Of a stretch of 61,596 nucleotides of DNA, positions 16,993 to 26,437 are shown piece by piece (positions within the stretch are counted from its first letter, which is position 1; every line of letters begins with the position of its first letter). The notes beneath the pieces were generated by a model. That model had not been told where the DNA came from, did not search any database, and worked only from the letters and a program-made list of their open reading frames with translations. The translations under genes were made by a program, and so were the position numbers. This stretch comes from Chloroflexota bacterium (GTDB lineage Bacteria > Chloroflexota > Dehalococcoidia > Lucifugimonadales > UBA3495), in contig JAQBXL010000003.1 in NCBI GenBank assembly GCA_027624135.1, positions 1-61,596 of the forward strand, written 5' to 3'.

Positions 16993-18453
16993 TTGCCCGG
17001 AGAAGTCCGCGTTCGGTTCGCCCCCAGTCCCACCGGACTGCCCCACATCGGCAACATCCGAACGGCCCTGTTCAACTGGCTTTTTGCCCGCCACCACGGC
17101 GGGAAATTCATCGTCAGAGTTGAAGATACCGACCAGGTGCGTCTGGTTCCGGGGTCGATCGAGGCCATGCTGGAAGGTCTGCGTTGGCTGAACATCGATT
17201 GGAATGAGGGCCCCGAAGTGGGCGGCCCTTATGGGCCGTATTTCCAGTCGGAGCGGCTCGATGTCTACCAGAATCTGGCTGACCGGCTGGTATCCCAGGG
17301 CAACGCCTACCATTGTTATTGCGTCCAGGAACGCCCGGACCAAGCGACTCGGGACCGCCGAGCTTCGGCCAGCGCCGACTGCAAATGCCGTCACTTGACC
17401 CAGGAACAGATCAGCAAGCTAAAGGCCGGTCAGGACTCGAAAGTCATCCGGTTCGCCATGCCCGAAGAGGGAGTAACCAAAGTCAACGACCTGATAAGGG
17501 GCGAGGTCGAGTGGCGCAATGAGACGTTGAACGACTTCATAATCATGAAGTCAGACGGATTCCCCACCTACCATCTGGCCGTGGTCGCCGACGACAACCT
17601 GATGGAGATCAGCCACGTGATGCGGGCCGAGGAATGGTTGCCCAGCACACCACGGCACCTTCAGATCATCGAGGCGCTGGGGTACGAGCCGCCGAAGTTT
17701 GCCCACCTACCGATGATCATGGGACCCGACCGGGCCAAGCTCTCGAAACGCCACGGGGCCACCGCCATTGGCGAGTATCAGGATGAAGGTTACTTGCCCG
17801 AAGCCATGTGCAACTTCATGGTGCTGCTCGGCTGGTCATTGGACGACAAGACGGAAATCATGTCCATTCAGACGATCATCGACAACTTCACTTTGGACCG
17901 TGTCACGAAATCGGCCGCCATCTTCGATCAGGAAAAACTGCTCTGGATGAACGGCATGTATATCCGAGAGATGACCCCGGACCAGTTGGCCGGTCGGATG
18001 ATGCCATTCTTGGAGCGGGACTTGCCCAAGGACCTGCTCCCTGTAGACGAGGAATATCTGCGCCGAATAGCGCCGCTGCTCCAAGAGCGAATCAAGCGGC
18101 TCGATGAGGTTGCCAAACAGATTGACTACTTCTTCCGGGCCGACGAAGAGTTCGATACCGAGACCCTGGTGCAGAAGGGCATGGACCGGGACACGACCCT
18201 GTCAGCCCTCAAGGCCGCCTTGGAAGACTTGAATGCCACCGATGATTTTCACCATGAAAAACTCGAAGAGATGCTGAACGTCACCGGGGAACGGTTGTCT
18301 TTGTCCCGCCGCCAATTCTTCGGCGTGCTGCGGGTTGCCGCCACCGGCCGGGCCGTGTCTCCTCCATTGTTCGAGATGATGGAGGTCATAGGTAAAGACC
18401 GTACCGTCAGCCGGTTTAAGAACGCAGTCGAAAGGTTCAGCGCCGCCGGCTGA
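16993..18453 (+). CDS. gltX: Glutamyl-tRNA synthetase
   Basis: A class I synthetase of 486 residues. FAPSPTGLPHIGN (9-21) contains the HIGH-type motif and KLSKR (249-253) the KMSKS-type motif. A zinc-binding knob is suggested by C108, C110, C130 and C132. The anticodon-binding region follows. The TTG start is preceded by GGAG at 6 nt. A TACAAT -10-like box lies at 16951-16956. Because GlnRS follows directly, this enzyme is likely discriminating and charges only tRNA-Glu. Confidence 0.96.
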   Translation: MPGEVRVRFAPSPTGLPHIGNIRTALFNWLFARHHGGKFIVRVEDTDQVRLVPGSIEAMLEGLRWLNIDWNEGPEVGGPYGPYFQSERLDVYQNLADRLVSQGNAYHCYCVQERPDQATRDRRASASADCKCRHLTQEQISKLKAGQDSKVIRFAMPEEGVTKVNDLIRGEVEWRNETLNDFIIMKSDGFPTYHLAVVADDNLMEISHVMRAEEWLPSTPRHLQIIEALGYEPPKFAHLPMIMGPDRAKLSKRHGATAIGEYQDEGYLPEAMCNFMVLLGWSLDDKTEIMSIQTIIDNFTLDRVTKSAAIFDQEKLLWMNGMYIREMTPDQLAGRMMPFLERDLPKDLLPVDEEYLRRIAPLLQERIKRLDEVAKQIDYFFRADEEFDTETLVQKGMDRDTTLSALKAALEDLNATDDFHHEKLEEMLNVTGERLSLSRRQFFGVLRVAATGRAVSPPLFEMMEVIGKDRTVSRFKNAVERFSAAG

Positions 18454-18498
18454 ACGGCCCACTGCCTAATCAAGGCATCGAAACAGGATGAAACTAGA

Positions 18499-20184
18499 AT
18501 GACGCAGGCTGAAACCTCGACTGACTTCATACGAAGCATAGTCGCCGATGACAACAGGTCCGGGAAATTCGGAGGCCGGGTGGTCACCCGCTTTCCTCCG
18601 GAGCCCAACGGCTACCTGCATATTGGGCATGCCAAGTCGATATGCCTGAATTTCGGCTTGGCCGCTGAACACGGCGGCGTCTGCAATCTGCGATTCGACG
18701 ATACAAACCCCACCAAAGAAGAGGTGGAGTATGTCGATTCCATCATGGAAGACGTCCGCTGGCTGGGCTGGGACTGGGGAGAGAACCTCTTCTATGCTTC
18801 GGACTATTTCGGCCAGCTATACGAATACGCCATCAAGCTGATCGAGAAGGGCAAAGCGTACGTCTGTGACCTGACCGCCGACGAGATCAGGGAATCCCGG
18901 GGAACTCTGACTGAGCCGGGCAAGGAAAGCCCATACCGCAACCGGTCCATCGAAGAGAACCTTGACCTTTTCCGGCGCATGCGGAAGGGAGAGTTCGAAG
19001 AGGGCGCCCATACGCTACGGGCCAAGATACATATGGCTTCGCCCAATATGAACCTCCGCGACCCGGTGCTCTACCGCATCCTGAAAGAATCCCACCACCG
19101 CACGGGAGATGAATGGCCGATCTACCCGATGTACGACTTCGCCCACGGACAGTCGGACTCCATCGAGGGCGTCACCCATTCGATATGCACCCTGGAATTT
19201 GAGGTCCACCGTCCTCTATACGATTGGTTCTTGAATGAACTAGATATCTATCACTCCCAGCAGATCGAATTTGCCCGGCTCAATATCACGCACACGGTAC
19301 TCAGCAAACGCCGGTTGATCGAACTGGTCAACGGGGGATACGTGAACGGCTGGGATGACCCGCGCCTGCCCACAATTTCGGGACTGCGCCGCCGCGGCTA
19401 CACCCCGGAGGCTATCCGTGAATTCTGCGACCGCATCGGCGTGGCCCGGCGGGACAACACCGTGGACATGGCGTTGCTGGAGCATACGCTCAGGGAAGAC
19501 CTGAACAAACGGGCGGCCAGGGTGATGGGCGTGCTTGACCCGCTGAAGGTGGTGATCGAGAACTACCCAGAAGGCCAGACTGAAGAGATAACCTCGGTGA
19601 ACAACCCCGAAGACATGAGCATGGGAGAAAGAAGGATCCCGTTCTCTAGAACCGTATATATCGAGAAAGACGACTTCCGGGAAGTGCCTCCGCCCAAGTT
19701 CTACCGACTCTCACCAGGCAGAGAGGTGCGTCTCAAAGACGCCTACTACATCACCTGTACCGATGTGGTGAAAGACGAGGCCACCGGAGAGATCATAGAG
19801 TTACGCTGCACCTACGACCCCGAAACCCACGGAGGCACGTCTTCGGACGGACGCAAGGTTCGGGGGACCTCCCATTGGGTGTCGGCAGAGCACGCTGTGG
19901 AAGCCGAAGTCCGTATCTACGACCACCTGTTCTCGAAAGAAGACCCCCATGACGTGCCAGACGGTGGGGATTTCAAGGACAACCTGAACCCGGAATCATT
20001 GGTGGTATTGAAGTCTTGCAAGCTGGAGCAGAGTCTGGCAAACGCCAAGCCCGGCGAGCGGTTCCAGTTCTTGCGGACTGGATATTTCTGCGTTGACCCC
20101 GACTCCACACCCGACGCTCCGGTTTTCAACCGGACAGTGGCGCTCAGGGACACCTGGGCTCGCATGGACCAGATCCGCAAGTAG
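18499..20184 (+). CDS. glnS: Glutaminyl-tRNA synthetase
   Basis: GlnRS charges tRNA-Gln directly. The 561-residue sequence shows [15 protein letters not shown] (33-47) with the eukaryote/gamma-proteobacterial type HIGH motif and VLSKR (267-271). The C-terminal beta-barrel anticodon-binding region is complete. It lies 45 nt after gltX on the same strand. Most bacteria outside a few lineages make Gln-tRNA by transamidation, so GlnRS here points to a lineage that acquired it. Confidence 0.96.
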   Translation: MTQAETSTDFIRSIVADDNRSGKFGGRVVTRFPPEPNGYLHIGHAKSICLNFGLAAEHGGVCNLRFDDTNPTKEEVEYVDSIMEDVRWLGWDWGENLFYASDYFGQLYEYAIKLIEKGKAYVCDLTADEIRESRGTLTEPGKESPYRNRSIEENLDLFRRMRKGEFEEGAHTLRAKIHMASPNMNLRDPVLYRILKESHHRTGDEWPIYPMYDFAHGQSDSIEGVTHSICTLEFEVHRPLYDWFLNELDIYHSQQIEFARLNITHTVLSKRRLIELVNGGYVNGWDDPRLPTISGLRRRGYTPEAIREFCDRIGVARRDNTVDMALLEHTLREDLNKRAARVMGVLDPLKVVIENYPEGQTEEITSVNNPEDMSMGERRIPFSRTVYIEKDDFREVPPPKFYRLSPGREVRLKDAYYITCTDVVKDEATGEIIELRCTYDPETHGGTSSDGRKVRGTSHWVSAEHAVEAEVRIYDHLFSKEDPHDVPDGGDFKDNLNPESLVVLKSCKLEQSLANAKPGERFQFLRTGYFCVDPDSTPDAPVFNRTVALRDTWARMDQIRK

Positions 20185-20203
20185 GGCTAGCCTGCCGCAG
20201 CCT

Positions 20204-21217
20204 CTAATTCGTCTGGTACACCTGGATCCGGTGGCGGAGGGTGTCGGCCACGTAAACCCGGCCCTGACCGTCCAGCTTCACCGCCGTGGGTCCCCAGAAA
20301 TAACTTTCCACTCCGGCGGATATCTCCCGGTCGCGGCGTGCTGGCGGGTCCAACTTCGGCTCAAGGTCCGCCTCGATCCTTAGCCGCCCTTCCTCTGGGT
20401 TGGCATCGAAGTAATCAGCGGCCCACTTGGAATCGATCGACTCCCCCCGCAGGGTTGCGAGAAGTCTCCCGTCGGGGCCAATTACTTTCACTCGCTCGTT
20501 GCCCCAATCGGCGACGTAGATGTTACCTTCAGAGTCTACTGTCAGACCGGCTGGCCGGTGGATAGCGTCGCCTTGGGGAAGACCGCCGAACTCTTCAATC
20601 AACCTGCCGGATGTGTCGTAACGCTGAATTCGGTCGTTACCCCAGTCGGAGATGTAAACGTCCCCTGAATCAGCCAGAGCCAATCCCCACGGCGCTTCAA
20701 ACTGGCCGGGCCCGCTGCCGCGCTGACCCCAGGCGGAGATGAGCTCGCCATCTTTGGTGAACTGCTGCACCCGGTGGTTGCCGCTGTCGGTCATCCACAG
20801 ATTGTCGTCGGCGTCGAAAGCCAGGCTGGAAGGATATTCAAGCTGCCCTTCGCCGCTACCCTTCTGACCCCATTTGCCCAGGTATTCGCCATCCTTGCTG
20901 AACATGCTGACGCGCTGCAATCCTTCATCGGCGACGTAGACCCGGTCTTGGCTGTCGATGGCGATGGAACTGGGCCACCAGAATTCTCCGTCGCCGGTGC
21001 CGCCAGTTCCGAATTCACCCAGGAATTCCTCATCCAATGTGCACATCGAAACCCGTTTGGAGGGCAGCCGGACGGGAGTTTCAGGGCCAGCCCGGTTCAA
21101 GACATAGAGAATGCCCTGGGAATTGATGGCTAGATCCACCGGGTTGGTGAACCCGCGGCCAGTGGCGGCGAGAAAGCCGATGGTGTGGCTATAGGTAAAG
21201 GATTTGGTGGTAGTCAT
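20204..21217 (-). CDS. NHL-repeat beta-propeller protein
   Basis: About 337 residues of repeated NHL units with the pattern GxIYVADWGNxRVKV; clear copies are IYVADWGNERVK, VYISDWGNDRIQ, LWMTDSGNHRVQ, VYVADEGLQRVS and VYVADTLRHRIQ, consistent with a six-bladed propeller. No signal peptide is seen from the ATG at 21217. A longer frame to 21343 exists but runs into an intergenic palindromic repeat, so it is rejected. NHL propellers usually bind ligands or nucleic acids; the partner is unknown. Confidence 0.85.
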   Translation of the reverse strand: MTTTKSFTYSHTIGFLAATGRGFTNPVDLAINSQGILYVLNRAGPETPVRLPSKRVSMCTLDEEFLGEFGTGGTGDGEFWWPSSIAIDSQDRVYVADEGLQRVSMFSKDGEYLGKWGQKGSGEGQLEYPSSLAFDADDNLWMTDSGNHRVQQFTKDGELISAWGQRGSGPGQFEAPWGLALADSGDVYISDWGNDRIQRYDTSGRLIEEFGGLPQGDAIHRPAGLTVDSEGNIYVADWGNERVKVIGPDGRLLATLRGESIDSKWAADYFDANPEEGRLRIEADLEPKLDPPARRDREISAGVESYFWGPTAVKLDGQGRVYVADTLRHRIQVYQTN

Positions 21218-21262
21218 TGAAAGATTCCGGTCGCTTGGATTTAAGATACCGCCCCTGGCCAC

Positions 21263-21354
21263 TGTCATTCTGAGGCGGGAGCCGAAGAATCTATTCTTAC
21301 GGTGAGCACGAGTTCCAAGGGACAACCAGACCCTTCGCTTCACTCAGGGTGACA
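21263..21354. repeat. Imperfect palindromic intergenic repeat (REP/MITE-like)
   Basis: The arm tgtcattctgag...cgaagaatct (21263-21292) pairs imperfectly with agacccttcgcttcactcag...tgaca (21328-21354). Elements reading tgtcattctgag with gaagaatct are familiar dispersed intergenic repeats in many bacterial genomes. It lies between the NHL gene and DUF1800 gene, upstream of the NHL start. Confidence 0.7.
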
Positions 21355-21456
21355 TTTGGGCGCGGTCGGAAGGACTATAGGGTTGGTCTACTCGTCAAAT
21401 AAGTCAGTCACCGCAAACGAATAAACTTGCCGAAAATTCTGCCGCCAGCCATGGCC

Positions 21457-22860
21457 TCAGGCCATCTGGTATTCGCGGGTGGATAAGATCATCTGGAGTA
21501 GCTCCACGACGCGCTGCTCTGAGCAGGCCACGGCGTCCTCAGGGGTGAAGCTAACCTCGCCCCAGTTGGCGGCGAACTCCACAAGCCGGTCTCGGGTGCC
21601 CTCCGACACTTGAAGACTGCCGGCCAACATAAGACAGGCGTCCACCAGTTCAGTTGGCTGGTAGGTGTCTTGCCGGTCCTTGAGCCGCTGGATCATGGCC
21701 TGGACTCCCGGAAGTGTGGTATCTCCGATGACCAACGCCGCCGAGTTCACCCGTTCCACTAGCGTGCCGGTGTCCACCCACTCCGTGCCGGTGTGCCAGC
21801 CCTCCACCGTCGGAGGATTTAGTATCTCCTGGCCCATGAAATTGGCGTCGCTGGACAGGTTTGTGATGTCCCACTGCGGTGTCTGGTAGCTGCCCGCCAA
21901 CCGCGCCGTGCCCACAACCAATTCGGCCGGACTCTTGACCCTGGCATACCAGTTGTCTTCAGACTTGAAATAGTCGGACAGGAACAGCGCCCGCAGAATC
22001 GAGCGTATGTCGCCGCTGGAATTGCGGTATTCTTCCGCCAAGAAGCTGATGGCCTCTTCGTTGGGAGTATCGGACACAAAGTAGTTGTAAATCTTACCGG
22101 CGATGAACCAACTGGTGGCCGGACGCATGGCGATGATATCGATGATGTCTTCGCCGTTGAAGTTGCCGGTTCGGCCCAGGAAATCTTTCTCGGTCTCGTC
22201 GTGGTCTTCGGGCCGATATTGGAATTGCCAGTCGATCCGGCCAGCGGGCCAGATGGAATCCCGGGCGGCCCGGACGCTCATATAGTCCTGGTTGGCGATG
22301 GTCCAGCCGGTGAAGGCCCTGGCGCAGCTCTTGACGTCGTCTTCGGTGTAGGTCCCGATGCCCATGGAGAAGAGCTCCAGAAGTTCCCGCCCGTAGTTCT
22401 CGTTGGGGGCGTCCTTGTGATTGTCCTTGTTGTCCAACCAGAAGATCATCGCCGGGTCTTTGGAGAGTTCCATCAATATATTGTGGAAGGACCCCAGCCC
22501 GTGGCGCCGGAAGGTGTCGGTTTGGTTGAGCACACCCTTGGCGTGGTTCAATTTGCCGTAGGCGGTGGCGAAGAGCCCATGCCAGAACAGGGCGATCTTT
22601 TCCTCCAAGGGACGCTTGGAGTTGATCATCTTGTACATCCAATAAGACTGGGCGCTTTCGAAGTACATCACGCTATTCTGGTCGGTGTGGTAGCGGCGGA
22701 CCAGATCGTCGTTCCACTCGGGGACGTCTTCGGGGTGGAGCAGCTCGTCAACGGTGGCTTCGTACCCCTTGGCCTGATATTCTTCCAACTCTTGGAGGGT
22801 GGCGCCGAAGCCGCATCGCCGGAGCAGATGTGCCATTAGTCCGAGTTCTTTGTCTGCCAT
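21457..22860 (-). CDS. DUF1800 domain protein
   Basis: A 467-residue DUF1800 protein. Typical segments are HLLRRCGFGAT near the start, KIALFWHGLFAT, NYGRELLELFSMGIGTYTE, ARAFTGW and LNPPTVEGWHTGTEW. The start at 22860 has AGGAG 8 nt upstream; an in-frame ATG 12 codons earlier is less likely. DUF1800 genes normally pair with a DUF1501 partner, which is absent here, and many carry a signal peptide, also absent. Biochemical function is not established. Confidence 0.9.
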   Translation of the reverse strand: MADKELGLMAHLLRRCGFGATLQELEEYQAKGYEATVDELLHPEDVPEWNDDLVRRYHTDQNSVMYFESAQSYWMYKMINSKRPLEEKIALFWHGLFATAYGKLNHAKGVLNQTDTFRRHGLGSFHNILMELSKDPAMIFWLDNKDNHKDAPNENYGRELLELFSMGIGTYTEDDVKSCARAFTGWTIANQDYMSVRAARDSIWPAGRIDWQFQYRPEDHDETEKDFLGRTGNFNGEDIIDIIAMRPATSWFIAGKIYNYFVSDTPNEEAISFLAEEYRNSSGDIRSILRALFLSDYFKSEDNWYARVKSPAELVVGTARLAGSYQTPQWDITNLSSDANFMGQEILNPPTVEGWHTGTEWVDTGTLVERVNSAALVIGDTTLPGVQAMIQRLKDRQDTYQPTELVDACLMLAGSLQVSEGTRDRLVEFAANWGEVSFTPEDAVACSEQRVVELLQMILSTREYQMA

Positions 22861-23041
22861 TCTTGGGTCTCCTGGAAACGGTCGTCTGCCCAGCAAAAAT
22901 CTGATGGAAAAACCGCCATACGACCGGTTAATTAGCGATGAGCAGTATCAATTTGGCGTAGTATAGCATCTCAAAAAACAGGCGAACCAGGCACCACCTT
23001 CAAAATGGCTTGAGATGTGAGAATCAGGTCTTAGGCGTAAG

Positions 23042-23242
23042 TTTGACCTGAATTTAAAAAAAGTATAATATTCCTCCTAATACTGATATGGATTACATCA
23101 ATTTCCCCTTGACAGGCCGTGATTCCTTAGGACTAACCTGCTACCTGGGTCAACTGGAGAGAGTGGGACATGTGTGGTGTGACGTTGCCCAACAGAAATC
23201 CAGCCGGTGGCCGATATATTCTGACCGCCGGCTTTCTTGTTT
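23042..23242 (+). ncRNA. Possible short transcript with promoter and terminator in a long intergenic gap
   Basis: In the 638-bp gap 22861-23498, TTTGAC (23042-23047) is followed after 16 nt by a perfect TATAAT (23064-23069). A hairpin with a 9-bp stem (23202-23210 with 23225-23233) followed by TTCTTGTTT lies about 130 nt further on. The stretch between has no convincing coding frame; a 63-codon frame at 23088-23279 lacks a ribosome site and runs through the hairpin. A small RNA is inferred. I recognise no known riboswitch. The rest of the gap shows nothing else. Confidence 0.3.
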
Positions 23243-23498
23243 CAAGGGGAAGATCAAGGAGGTAGAAATACCAGACTAAAGGGCAACTGGCCATTGGCCG
23301 GATCCAGATGAAAAATTCTAGAACAGACCCGTCAGAACAAATACCTCTAGATAGTATCTATCATTTCCATGAGCACTATTCTCTCTGTTAAGCAGTATCT
23401 GACGAGATTCAAGGCGTATTTCCAGTGTATCTGTGGGGTATCAGCGTCGGGCGGGGTGCAACGTTCAATATTAATTGGATAAGGGTTTGGGTGATACG

Positions 23499-24329
23499 AT
23501 GATGTCAACTGGTGTAAAGATTATCAGCGATGGAGTAATCAAGATGGACGGAGGGTCCATGTTTGGTCAGGTGCCCAAGGTTGCCTGGGAGGGCAGCGTG
23601 GTCACCGACCGCAAGAACCGGATGACTCTGGGCCTCAATTGTTTGTTACTGCAAGTCAGCGGACAGAACGTGCTTGTAGATACCGGTATAGGCGCCAAAG
23701 AAGGGGATACCGATAAGGAAACCCTTGGGCTGGTCCCTAGCCGCCTGTTAAAAGGCTTGAAGGGTGTGGGGCTCACCCCCAAGGATATCAGTGCGGTGAT
23801 TCTGTCTCATCTGCACTTTGACCATTCGGGCGGTTGCACGCGGCTGGACCGAGCCGGCAACCTGGTGCCCACCTTTCCCAAGGCGAAGTATTACGTCCAG
23901 GGCAAATGCTGGGACGAAGCATGCAACCCCAACGAGCGCTGTCATGGCGTACACCGCTCTGAGAACTTCTTGCCCATCGAGGAGCGGGGCCAACTGGAGC
24001 TGCTGGACGGAGATTCAGAGATCATGCCCGGCCTGAACGTGATGGTCACCGACGGTCATGCCCTGGGCCACCAGATGGTCATGTTCAACCACGGCGGCGA
24101 GCGGGTGGTGTTCCTTGGGGATCTCGTTCCAACGCCCCACCATCTCAACCTGGTCGCGATCTCTGCTTTTGACAGCTCCCCCGAGGTCACCTTGGAGGTC
24201 AAGCGTGACTTGCTGAACCAAGCCGAACGTCAGGGGTGGCTTTTGGTCTTCTCCCACGGCCACGAGGTCAAGGCGGGATACCTGGAGCGCCGCGGCGAGA
24301 TGGGCTATCTCAGGCCCGTCGATATTTAG
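23499..24329 (+). CDS. Metallo-beta-lactamase-fold hydrolase
   Basis: A 276-residue MBL-fold enzyme. The zinc motif HLHFDH is at 104-109, with D61-TG-IG (DTGIG) upstream, GHALGHQ further on, FLGDLVPT containing the bridging aspartate and a final SHGHE histidine. The architecture resembles quorum-quenching lactonases and related hydrolases. Two consecutive ATG codons at 23499 and 23502 are candidate starts. A strong terminator follows. Substrate unknown. Confidence 0.88.
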   Translation: MMSTGVKIISDGVIKMDGGSMFGQVPKVAWEGSVVTDRKNRMTLGLNCLLLQVSGQNVLVDTGIGAKEGDTDKETLGLVPSRLLKGLKGVGLTPKDISAVILSHLHFDHSGGCTRLDRAGNLVPTFPKAKYYVQGKCWDEACNPNERCHGVHRSENFLPIEERGQLELLDGDSEIMPGLNVMVTDGHALGHQMVMFNHGGERVVFLGDLVPTPHHLNLVAISAFDSSPEVTLEVKRDLLNQAERQGWLLVFSHGHEVKAGYLERRGEMGYLRPVDI

Positions 24330-24364
24330 ACCGAGCACCTAACTCGGGTAACCTAGTGAATCTG

Positions 24365-24401
24365 AGCGGCAACTGCTGGCAGCAGCAGTTGCCGCTTTCT
24401 T
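24365..24401 (+). terminator. Rho-independent terminator after the MBL hydrolase
   Basis: A perfect 14-bp stem agcggcaactgctg / cagcagttgccgct with a 4-nt loop is followed by TTCTT. Confidence 0.8.
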
Positions 24402-24468
24402 CTCAAGCGGGATCTCTGAAGCCGAATCGGGGTAACTATCGGGTTGCTTCTGTTGCTTATTGGGGAAG

Positions 24469-25761
24469 TCAAACAACTTCGCCCGTGATCCAATCTCCAT
24501 CAATGTCGATCAGCCGCGTGCTGGTTATGGTGTTGCCCAGGTCTCTCTCGCTCTGCGCCCGGACCCGCAGGTAATTGTCGGTAAGCCCGGCCCAAAACCC
24601 GCTGGGGTCTTGGCGTTTGGCCGGCCCCCAAAGTACCGGTCTCGACTGGCCCAGCGCCGCTCGGCGGAACTCTCTGGCGGCCGTGGCCGACAGCTCCAGC
24701 ATCTCCCCCATTCGCTCCCGCTTCTTACCCTCAACTACCTGTCCGTTCAGATGCGCAGCCGAGGTTCCGGGTCTTATCGAGTAAGGAAAGACGTGCATGT
24801 CGCTGAAGCCAACAGACGCGGCGAAGCTGTAGCTCTCGGCAAACTCCCTAACGCCCTCACCCGGAAAGCCCACGATAACGTCGGTGGTTATTCCGGCGTC
24901 CGGAAGCCTCTCCCGCACCAACTCCACCGTCTCCGCGAACCGGGCCGTGTCGTAGCGCCGGCGCATCGAACGCAATATGGTGTTGCTGCCGCTCTGTAAC
25001 GGTACATGAAAGTGGGGACAGAGCCTGGAGTCCTGCCACAGGTCCAATAGATCCGGTGTGATCTCCTGGGCTTGGAGAGAAGACACCCTGAGCCGGTTGA
25101 TGGTTGTCTCTGCCAGTATCCGCGATATCAGGCCGCGCAGATCCGTTCCCGGCGAGTCGAACCCGTAAGTGCCCAGTTGGGTGCCGGTCAAGACCGCCTC
25201 CCGGCAACCGGTGCTTGCCCGGGAGGCGATCTCCGCGACGATCGACTCGGGTGGGATGCTCCTTTCCCGGCCCCTGACCTTGGGTACGATGCAGTAGGCG
25301 CAGACCTGGTCGCACCCCTCCTGAATCTTCACCATAGCCCTGCTTCTCAGCGCCACAGGCGCGGTTTCTACGGAGGAGCGTTCTTTGATCTTGAGCTTGG
25401 TAGCAACCGTGGAGACGAGTCGGTCTTTTTGACGGTTGTCTAGCACCAAGGACACGGCTTCCATGGATGAGAGGTCGTCCTTGGCCCGCTGGGCGTAGCA
25501 ACCGGTGGCGACCACCAGGGCATCCGGGTTGGCGCGGCGGGCGCGACGCAGGTATTGGCGGGCCTTGGAGTCGGAGGCCGCAGTCACAGTGCAGGAGTTC
25601 AGCACCATCACGTCGGCTAAAGAGGGTGACTTAACAACTGTGAAACCAGCCTCTTGAAACTGCCGGGCCAGCACCTGGCTATCGGCCTGGTTCAACTTGC
25701 AGCCGTGGGTGTGGATAACAACCGTCGGGCGGGCGGAGATTATTGAATCAGTTGCTGCCAA
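24469..25761 (-). CDS. mtaB: tRNA t6A37 methylthiotransferase MtaB
   Basis: MtaB adds a methylthio group to t6A37 of tRNA using two Fe-S clusters and radical SAM chemistry. The 430 residues include the N-terminal UPF0004 domain with cysteines C21, C57 and C88, and the radical SAM motif C150-x3-C154-x2-C157. A TRAM-like region is near the C-terminus. The first codon is TTG at 25761, overlapping by 14 nt the end of the upstream PaREP1-like gene, so translation is probably coupled. Confidence 0.93.
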   Translation of the reverse strand: MAATDSIISARPTVVIHTHGCKLNQADSQVLARQFQEAGFTVVKSPSLADVMVLNSCTVTAASDSKARQYLRRARRANPDALVVATGCYAQRAKDDLSSMEAVSLVLDNRQKDRLVSTVATKLKIKERSSVETAPVALRSRAMVKIQEGCDQVCAYCIVPKVRGRERSIPPESIVAEIASRASTGCREAVLTGTQLGTYGFDSPGTDLRGLISRILAETTINRLRVSSLQAQEITPDLLDLWQDSRLCPHFHVPLQSGSNTILRSMRRRYDTARFAETVELVRERLPDAGITTDVIVGFPGEGVREFAESYSFAASVGFSDMHVFPYSIRPGTSAAHLNGQVVEGKKRERMGEMLELSATAAREFRRAALGQSRPVLWGPAKRQDPSGFWAGLTDNYLRVRAQSERDLGNTITSTRLIDIDGDWITGEVV

Positions 25762-26293
25762 AGGGACCGCCGTCCATATCTTCCAGTTCGTCGAGTTCGT
25801 CCTCGGTGGGACCGGCGAGAAACTCGACGCCTCTGGTGTCCGTGTCGTCCAGTTCGTCGAATTCGCCCGCTACTAGTCTGGACAGGAAGTCTCCGCCGGG
25901 GGCCAGGTCCCAGAGCTTTTCCACGGCCCCGGTGACATCCTCAAGGGTGGCAACCAGATGGTCAGCCCTGATTCTGGACTCCCGAACCTGCTCTGCGGTT
26001 TCGCCGAAGGTAGCAAGTTTGGTGAAGGCCTCCCGTATCCGCCGGTCCCGGTTCTCGTTGCCCAGTTCTACGGCGTAGGCTTCAACATCTTTGGTTCCGT
26101 CCAACTCCCGGCCCCGGCCAAGGGCTACGCCCTTCACCGCCAGGGTTAGGCTGCCCCACAATAGTTCCTCGCAGCGCAGCCAGCGCCCAGCGCGTATCTC
26201 ATCCATGGCGTCTTGTAGCAGCCGCAGGCTCTGGCCACGGTAGCGCACCAGGCGGTCTTCATCTTTCTTCGTTAATGTTGGTCTGTCTGGCAT
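25748..26293 (-). CDS. PaREP1/HEPN-like protein with acidic C-terminal tail
   Basis: About 181 residues. The central helix pair RCEELLWGSLTLAVKGVALGRGREL (read as CEELLWGSL then LAVKGVALGRG) matches the PaREP1 family pattern of an E-K/L-WG-A motif followed by VKA-A-G, a HEPN-like four-helix bundle. The C-terminus is strongly acidic (EFDELDDTD, EDELDELEDMD). The ATG at 26293 is used; the frame extends to 26395 without extra similarity. It overlaps mtaB by 14 nt. Function not established; HEPN proteins often act on RNA or pair with nucleotidyltransferases, but none is adjacent. Confidence 0.65.
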   Translation of the reverse strand: MPDRPTLTKKDEDRLVRYRGQSLRLLQDAMDEIRAGRWLRCEELLWGSLTLAVKGVALGRGRELDGTKDVEAYAVELGNENRDRRIREAFTKLATFGETAEQVRESRIRADHLVATLEDVTGAVEKLWDLAPGGDFLSRLVAGEFDELDDTDTRGVEFLAGPTEDELDELEDMDGGPFGSN

Positions 26294-26437
26294 AACTTTC
26301 GCTAAGATTTTACCACCACGGCGGCGGTGAGAACCGCAACGAATCGACTTCGGTTGCCAAATGTGGACGCCGATGGCAACATTAGTGACCGGCACAGCCC
26401 AACCTGAATCGCCGTCCTGTCCAGGAGATGAGACACC

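Noticed and set aside
21218..21343. 42-residue N-terminal extension of the NHL protein
   Set aside because: It is the translation of a palindromic repeat and lacks similarity; the ATG at 21217 fits the domain start.
23088..23279. 63-codon protein in the 22.9-23.5 kb gap
   Set aside because: No ribosome site, no similarity, and it runs through a terminator-like hairpin.
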